DNA of 64,000 nt, taken from Cedecea lapagei. Lineage in GTDB: Bacteria; Pseudomonadota; Gammaproteobacteria; Enterobacterales; Enterobacteriaceae. The stretch lies in NCBI RefSeq assembly GCF_900635955.1, contig NZ_LR134201.1, positions 1,240,001-1,304,000 of the forward strand. The letters are read 5' to 3'. The notes below the pieces were generated by a model, which was not told where the DNA came from, did no database searches, and was given only the letters and a program-made list of their open reading frames with translations. Of the stretch, positions 60,461 through 64,000 are shown one piece after another. The position numbers and the translations under genes were made by a program. Each line of letters starts with the position of its first letter. Positions within the stretch are counted from its first letter, which is position 1.

Positions 60461-61090
60461 TTACGCCTTCTCCGCCTGCTGATAAGCCTTCACGGTGGCC
60501 GGCCGGGTTCGTATTCTTTCAAACCAGTTACGGACGGCAGGGAAATTGGCCAGGTCAATGCGCTGACGCTCATGAGACACCACCCACGGGTAGGTCGCGA
60601 TGTCTGCGATGCTGTAATCATGGCCGCCAAGCCAGGGGGCTGTTTCAAGCTGCTTATTGAGTACGCCGTACAGCCGCTGTGTTTCGACCTGGTAACGCTC
60701 AATCGCATAGGGAATGGGCTGGGGAGCAAAATGGTTGAAATGGTGGTTCTGGCCCAGCATAGGCCCAAAGCCGCCTACCTGCCAGAACAGCCACTGCAGC
60801 GTGGCGTTGCGGGCGCGCAGTTCTTTGCTGAGGAGCAACCCGGTTTTATCGGCCAGATAAAGCAGGATTTCGCCGGACTCAAAGAGGCTCAGCGGCTCGC
60901 CGCCGTCGGCCGGTTTATGGTCGACGATGGCAGGAATTTTATTGTTCGGTGAGATAGCCAGGAAAGCCGGGCGAAACTGGTCGCCTTTGCCGATATCGAT
61001 GCGGTGGATTTTGTACTCCAGCCCCGCTTCTTCAAGAAAAAGGGTGATTTTATGGCCGTTTGGGGTAGGCGCATAATAAAGATCGATCAT
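60461..61090 (-). CDS. yfcG: YfcG, GST-family disulfide-bond oxidoreductase
   Basis: 209 residues from the ATG at 61090; a GTG six bases upstream is in frame. The thioredoxin-fold N-terminus MIDLYYAPTPNGHKITLFLEE carries the Thr-Pro-Asn active-site segment of YfcG, followed by ISPNNKIPAIVDH. The helical C-terminal domain is complete (LQWLFWQVGGFGPMLGQNHHFNHFAP). In E. coli YfcG has glutathione-dependent disulfide reductase activity without a catalytic cysteine. It is slightly shorter at the C-terminus than E. coli. Confidence 0.94.
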   Translation of the reverse strand: MIDLYYAPTPNGHKITLFLEEAGLEYKIHRIDIGKGDQFRPAFLAISPNNKIPAIVDHKPADGGEPLSLFESGEILLYLADKTGLLLSKELRARNATLQWLFWQVGGFGPMLGQNHHFNHFAPQPIPYAIERYQVETQRLYGVLNKQLETAPWLGGHDYSIADIATYPWVVSHERQRIDLANFPAVRNWFERIRTRPATVKAYQQAEKA

Positions 61091-61243
61091 GGTCACTCCA
61101 GGGGTTAGCTCATTTTTTAAGAAACCTATCGAGTATAGGCGCTTTTATTCATGCCGCACCGGAATGGTGCGCTTTAAGCGGGTGACAAAAGGTTTTTTTC
61201 GCTCTATGTTCAATAACCTGACGCGCGAATAAATGAGGATATG

Positions 61244-61888
61244 ATGAGCCAGCCTGCCATTACGTTGTGGACCGATAGCCACTATTTCAGCCCCTATGCG
61301 CTTTCTGTTTTTGTGGCCCTGAAAGAGAAAGGGCTTGCCTTTTCGCTGCAAACCGTCGACCTCGCCAGCGGTCAGAATTTAAAGCCGGGCTGGAAGGGCT
61401 TCGATCTCACTCGTCGCGTACCTGTGCTGGCGGTTGGGGAGTTTGTGCTCAGCGAATCCTCAGCCATCGATGAGTATCTGGAAGAGCGTTTTGCCCCACC
61501 GACGTGGGAACGTATTTATCCTCACGACATTGAAAAACGCGCCCGCGCGCGTCAGGTTCAGGCGTGGCTGCGTAGCGATCTGATGCCCATCAGGGAAGAG
61601 CGTTCGACGGCAGTGGTGTTTGCTGGCGAGCAGAAGCCCGCGCTTAGCTCTGCCGGGCAGCAGGCGGCGGAGAAGCTGCTCGCTACCGCAGAGCGATTGC
61701 TCCCGCAAGGGCAGCAGAACTTATTTGGCGAGTGGTCGATTGCCGATACCGATCTGGCGCTGATGCTCAACCGCCTGATTCTTAACGGTGACGAGGTGCC
61801 AGATCGCCTGAAAGAGTATGCCAGCTTCCAGTGGCAGCGTGCTTCGGTGCAGCTTTGGCTGGCGCTGTCGGCCAAAAACGCAGGCTGA
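61244..61888 (+). CDS. yfcF: YfcF, glutathione S-transferase
   Basis: 214 residues from the ATG at 61244, equal to E. coli YfcF; an ATG three bases before is possible. The N-terminal thioredoxin fold (ITLWTDSHYFSPYALSVFVAL) and SESSAIDEYLEERFAPPTWERIYP are diagnostic. E. coli YfcF has GSH transferase/peroxidase activity and protects against oxidants. It is divergent from yfcG, so both share a 150-base promoter gap. Confidence 0.94.
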   Translation: MSQPAITLWTDSHYFSPYALSVFVALKEKGLAFSLQTVDLASGQNLKPGWKGFDLTRRVPVLAVGEFVLSESSAIDEYLEERFAPPTWERIYPHDIEKRARARQVQAWLRSDLMPIREERSTAVVFAGEQKPALSSAGQQAAEKLLATAERLLPQGQQNLFGEWSIADTDLALMLNRLILNGDEVPDRLKEYASFQWQRASVQLWLALSAKNAG

Positions 61889-61945
61889 TAGCTGACAGAG
61901 AATTCGTTATCATTGGCTGACTATCATGACAGGAGCCAGGGATAA

Positions 61946-62497
61946 ATGAAGCTGATGTTTGCCTCGGACCTTCACGGTTCGTTACCCGCAACGGAAAAAG
62001 TACTGGAACGCTTTGCGCAAAGCGGAGCGAAATGGCTGGTGATACTGGGCGATATACTGAACCACGGCCCGCGTAACGCGCTGCCTGCAGGCTACAATCC
62101 ACCCGGCGTCGCGGACTCGCTTAATACCGTTGCCGAAAAAATAATCGCGGTACGAGGAAATTGCGACAGTGAAGTGGACCAGATGCTGCTCGAATTTCCC
62201 CTCACCGCGCCCTGGCAGCAGGTTCTGCTGGAACAGCAGCGGCTTTTTCTGACCCACGGCCATCTTTATCATCCGGGACACATGCCGCCATTATCCGCTG
62301 GCGATGTTCTGATTTTCGGTCATACGCATCTTCCGGTTGCAGAAAAGCACGAACAGATCTATTTGTTTAATCCAGGCTCTGTCAGCCTACCGAAGGGCGG
62401 TTTCGAAGCCAGTTACGGGATGCTGGATGATGGTGTTCTGACCGTTCGCACGCTGGAGAGTGAAGGGGTTATTGCACAGGTGAGCATTACCCCGTAA
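61946..62497 (+). CDS. yfcE: YfcE, calcineurin-like phosphodiesterase
   Basis: 183 residues (E. coli 184), with all five metallophosphoesterase motifs: ASDLHGS, GDILNHGP, GNCD, THGH and GHTHLP. E. coli YfcE is a manganese-dependent phosphodiesterase in vitro; its physiological substrate is unknown. CAGGAGCCAGGG precedes the ATG. It is followed 58 bases later by yfcD, as in E. coli. Confidence 0.95.
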   Translation: MKLMFASDLHGSLPATEKVLERFAQSGAKWLVILGDILNHGPRNALPAGYNPPGVADSLNTVAEKIIAVRGNCDSEVDQMLLEFPLTAPWQQVLLEQQRLFLTHGHLYHPGHMPPLSAGDVLIFGHTHLPVAEKHEQIYLFNPGSVSLPKGGFEASYGMLDDGVLTVRTLESEGVIAQVSITP

Positions 62498-62554
62498 CGT
62501 TGACAGGTTAATCCAATAACGCGCCGTAAGAGCGCCCCTGAATAAGGTTTCCCG

Positions 62555-63097
62555 ATGGTGGAACAGAGTCATTTTGTCGGCACGGAATGGGTAGACATCG
62601 TTAATGAAGACAATGAGGTCATCGCACAGGCTAGCCGCGAGCAAATGCGTGCGCAGCGGCTGCGTCATCGCGCGACCTATATTGTGGTTCACGACGGTAT
62701 GGGCAAAATTCTGGTACAGCGTCGTACCGAAATCAAAGACTTTATGCCCGGCATGCTTGACGCCACCGCGGGCGGTGTTGTGCAGGCGGATGAACAAATG
62801 CTGGAGTCTGCACGCCGTGAGGCGGAAGAAGAACTTGGCATTGCAGGCGTGCCGTTTGCCGAACACGGTCAGTTCTACTTTGAAGACGACAGCTGCCGCG
62901 TTTGGGGTGGCTTATTCAGCTGTGTCTCTCACGGCCCCTTTGCTCTGCAGGAAGAAGAGGTCAGCGAAGTCAGCTGGATGTCCCCTGAAGAGATTACCGC
63001 GCGCTGCGATGAATTTACCCCTGATTCACTGAAAGCGCTGGCGCTGTGGATGACACGCAACGCCAAAAATGAATCACAAAGCGAAGAGAGCGCGTAA
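62555..63097 (+). CDS. yfcD: YfcD, Nudix hydrolase
   Basis: 180 residues, the E. coli length. The N-terminal domain (EWVDIVNEDNEVIAQASREQM) precedes a Nudix domain with the box GGVVQADEQMLESARREAEE followed by ELG. This is the IPP-isomerase-like Nudix group; the substrate is unknown. It is convergent with the LacI-type gene. Confidence 0.95.
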   Translation: MVEQSHFVGTEWVDIVNEDNEVIAQASREQMRAQRLRHRATYIVVHDGMGKILVQRRTEIKDFMPGMLDATAGGVVQADEQMLESARREAEEELGIAGVPFAEHGQFYFEDDSCRVWGGLFSCVSHGPFALQEEEVSEVSWMSPEEITARCDEFTPDSLKALALWMTRNAKNESQSEESA

Positions 63098-63105
63098 CTG
63101 TTTAT

Positions 63106-63150
63106 CCTCACCCCGATCCTCTTCCCACAGGGAAGGGACCCGGGTGAGGA
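63106..63150. repeat. Palindromic interspersed repeat, copy 7 (yfcD/lacI-type gene)
   Basis: CCTCACCCCGATCCTCTTCCC with GGGAAGGG and GGGTGAGGA arms, between convergent genes. Confidence 0.7.
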
Positions 63151-63154
63151 GAAA

Positions 63155-64000
63155 TCAGCAGCTGTCCCTCATGCACAACGATGAGGCGATAGTCGGGCTG
63201 CGATCCCACTCCTCTTCGTTTATCCTCGCCAGCAGAGCACGTCCCGCCTCAATCCCAATTTTACGATGGGGTACCGCAATGGTGGTCAGCGCAGGCTGAC
63301 AAACGCGGCTTACGTCGCTGTCACCAAACCCGACGATGGCTAAGTCGTCAGGGACTTTGATCCGCCGACGCTGGCACTCATACAGCGCGCCGCAGGCCAG
63401 TTCGTCGGAGACGCACACCAGCGCATCCAGCTCCGGCCAGGCCAGCAAAAATTCCGGGAGCTGTGCGGCCCCGGTGGAAAAATTCGGCGGCGCCGCAGCA
63501 TTGATCACCCTGTTGGGCGACATATGGTGGCGCAGCATCGCTTTGTACCATCCATGCAGGTGCTGCTGAAAAATCCACTGCTCCTGGTTGGCGCACAGCA
63601 GGCCGATGTTCTGGTAGCCTCGATGGATAAGCATTTCCGTCAGCTCAAACATGGCTGCGACGTTATCAATGCCGATATTCATATCCAGGGGATCGGCCCG
63701 CGTGGCGCCTATCTCAAGCACTGGAATACTGGCGTGTTTAAGCCAGCCGCGCACCGTGTCGCTATGTTCAACGCTCAGCAAGATAGCCGCCGCGATATTC
63801 GACGCAAGCAGCGTTTCCAGCAGATTTTCTTCCAGCTCCAGCCGGTGCTGGGATTCCGCAAGCACTATCTGATATCCCGCCGGCTGCAGCACCTGCTGGA
63901 GGCCGGCAAACATTTCGCTGCAGCCAGATTCTGCGAGACTTGGGACCACCATCGCAATGGTGTACGAAGAGGCAGATGCCAGCGCGCTTGCCGCCAGGTT
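63155..64000 (-). CDS. LacI-family transcriptional regulator (GntR/IdnR-like), 5' end outside window
   Basis: The frame is open to the end of the window, so the N-terminal helix-turn-helix is missing; about 281 residues are visible. Just inside the edge is the hinge and start of the effector domain (ALASASSYTIAMVVPSLAESG). Later blocks such as VCVSDELACGALYECQRRRIKVPDDLAIVGFG and ALTTIAVPHRKIGIEAG are typical of LacI-type repressors of the gluconate regulator group. The effector and target are unknown. In E. coli this position holds yfcC, so this is a locus difference. Confidence 0.88.
   Translation of the reverse strand, partial: NLAASALASASSYTIAMVVPSLAESGCSEMFAGLQQVLQPAGYQIVLAESQHRLELEENLLETLLASNIAAAILLSVEHSDTVRGWLKHASIPVLEIGATRADPLDMNIGIDNVAAMFELTEMLIHRGYQNIGLLCANQEQWIFQQHLHGWYKAMLRHHMSPNRVINAAAPPNFSTGAAQLPEFLLAWPELDALVCVSDELACGALYECQRRRIKVPDDLAIVGFGDSDVSRVCQPALTTIAVPHRKIGIEAGRALLARINEEEWDRSPTIASSLCMRDSC

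Overview
The window is chromosomal DNA of a member of the Enterobacteriaceae that is not E. coli itself. From about 7.3 kb to 63.1 kb the order argW - yfdC - mlaA - fadL - yfcZ - fadIJ - sixA - smrB - prmB - aroC - mepA - yfcA - epmC - yfcL - mnmC - fabB - yfcJ - flk - pdxB - usg - truA - dedA - accD - folC - dedD - cvpA - purF - ubiX - argT - hisJQMP - yfcH - folX - yfcG - yfcF - yfcE - yfcD is that of the E. coli core chromosome, with three insertions. Protein similarity to E. coli is high, and the genus cannot be fixed from the sequence alone.

Layout. 1-7.2 kb is a non-core segment: the end of a flavin oxidoreductase gene with a triheme cytochrome c, an RluA-family pseudouridine synthase, ymjA, small exported proteins, a LysR remnant, a 472-residue exported protein of unknown function, an AT-rich ynfC-like gene and yaiL. 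7.3-15.7 kb has tRNA-Arg(CCU), yfdC, a complete ccmABCDEFGH cytochrome c maturation operon and mlaA. 15.8-21.7 kb is a four-gene, translationally coupled operon of three SPFH (HflK/HflC-type) membrane proteins and a P1B-type metal ATPase, preceded by a Zur-like palindrome. 21.8-53.6 kb is core: fatty acid uptake and beta-oxidation, chorismate synthase, tRNA and EF-P modification, FabB, pyridoxal and folate synthesis, acetyl-CoA carboxylase beta, PurF and UbiX, and the histidine/lysine-arginine-ornithine ABC transporter. 53.7-59.1 kb is a D-arabinitol-type polyol operon (regulator, dehydrogenase, xylulokinase, permease). 59.1-63.1 kb is yfcH-folX-yfcG, yfcF, yfcE and yfcD. The window ends inside a LacI-family regulator.

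How the parts fit. The triheme cytochrome needs the Ccm machinery encoded 7 kb away. FadR-like sites sit before fadL, fadI and fabB, a FabR-like site before fabB, a perfect PurR box before cvpA-purF, and a sigma-54 promoter before argT. The strongest candidate for an under-described system is the SPFH/P1B-ATPase operon. Its architecture recalls the Pseudomonas aeruginosa HmtA zinc/copper uptake locus, and the Zur-like site suggests induction by zinc shortage.

Quality warning. At least five genes (ynfC-like, P1B ATPase, fadJ, aroC, dedD) are interrupted by single-base gains or losses in homopolymer runs, and each is restored by a one-base correction. This looks like sequencing or assembly error rather than gene decay. 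Coordinates for these genes are given for the corrected, full-length gene.
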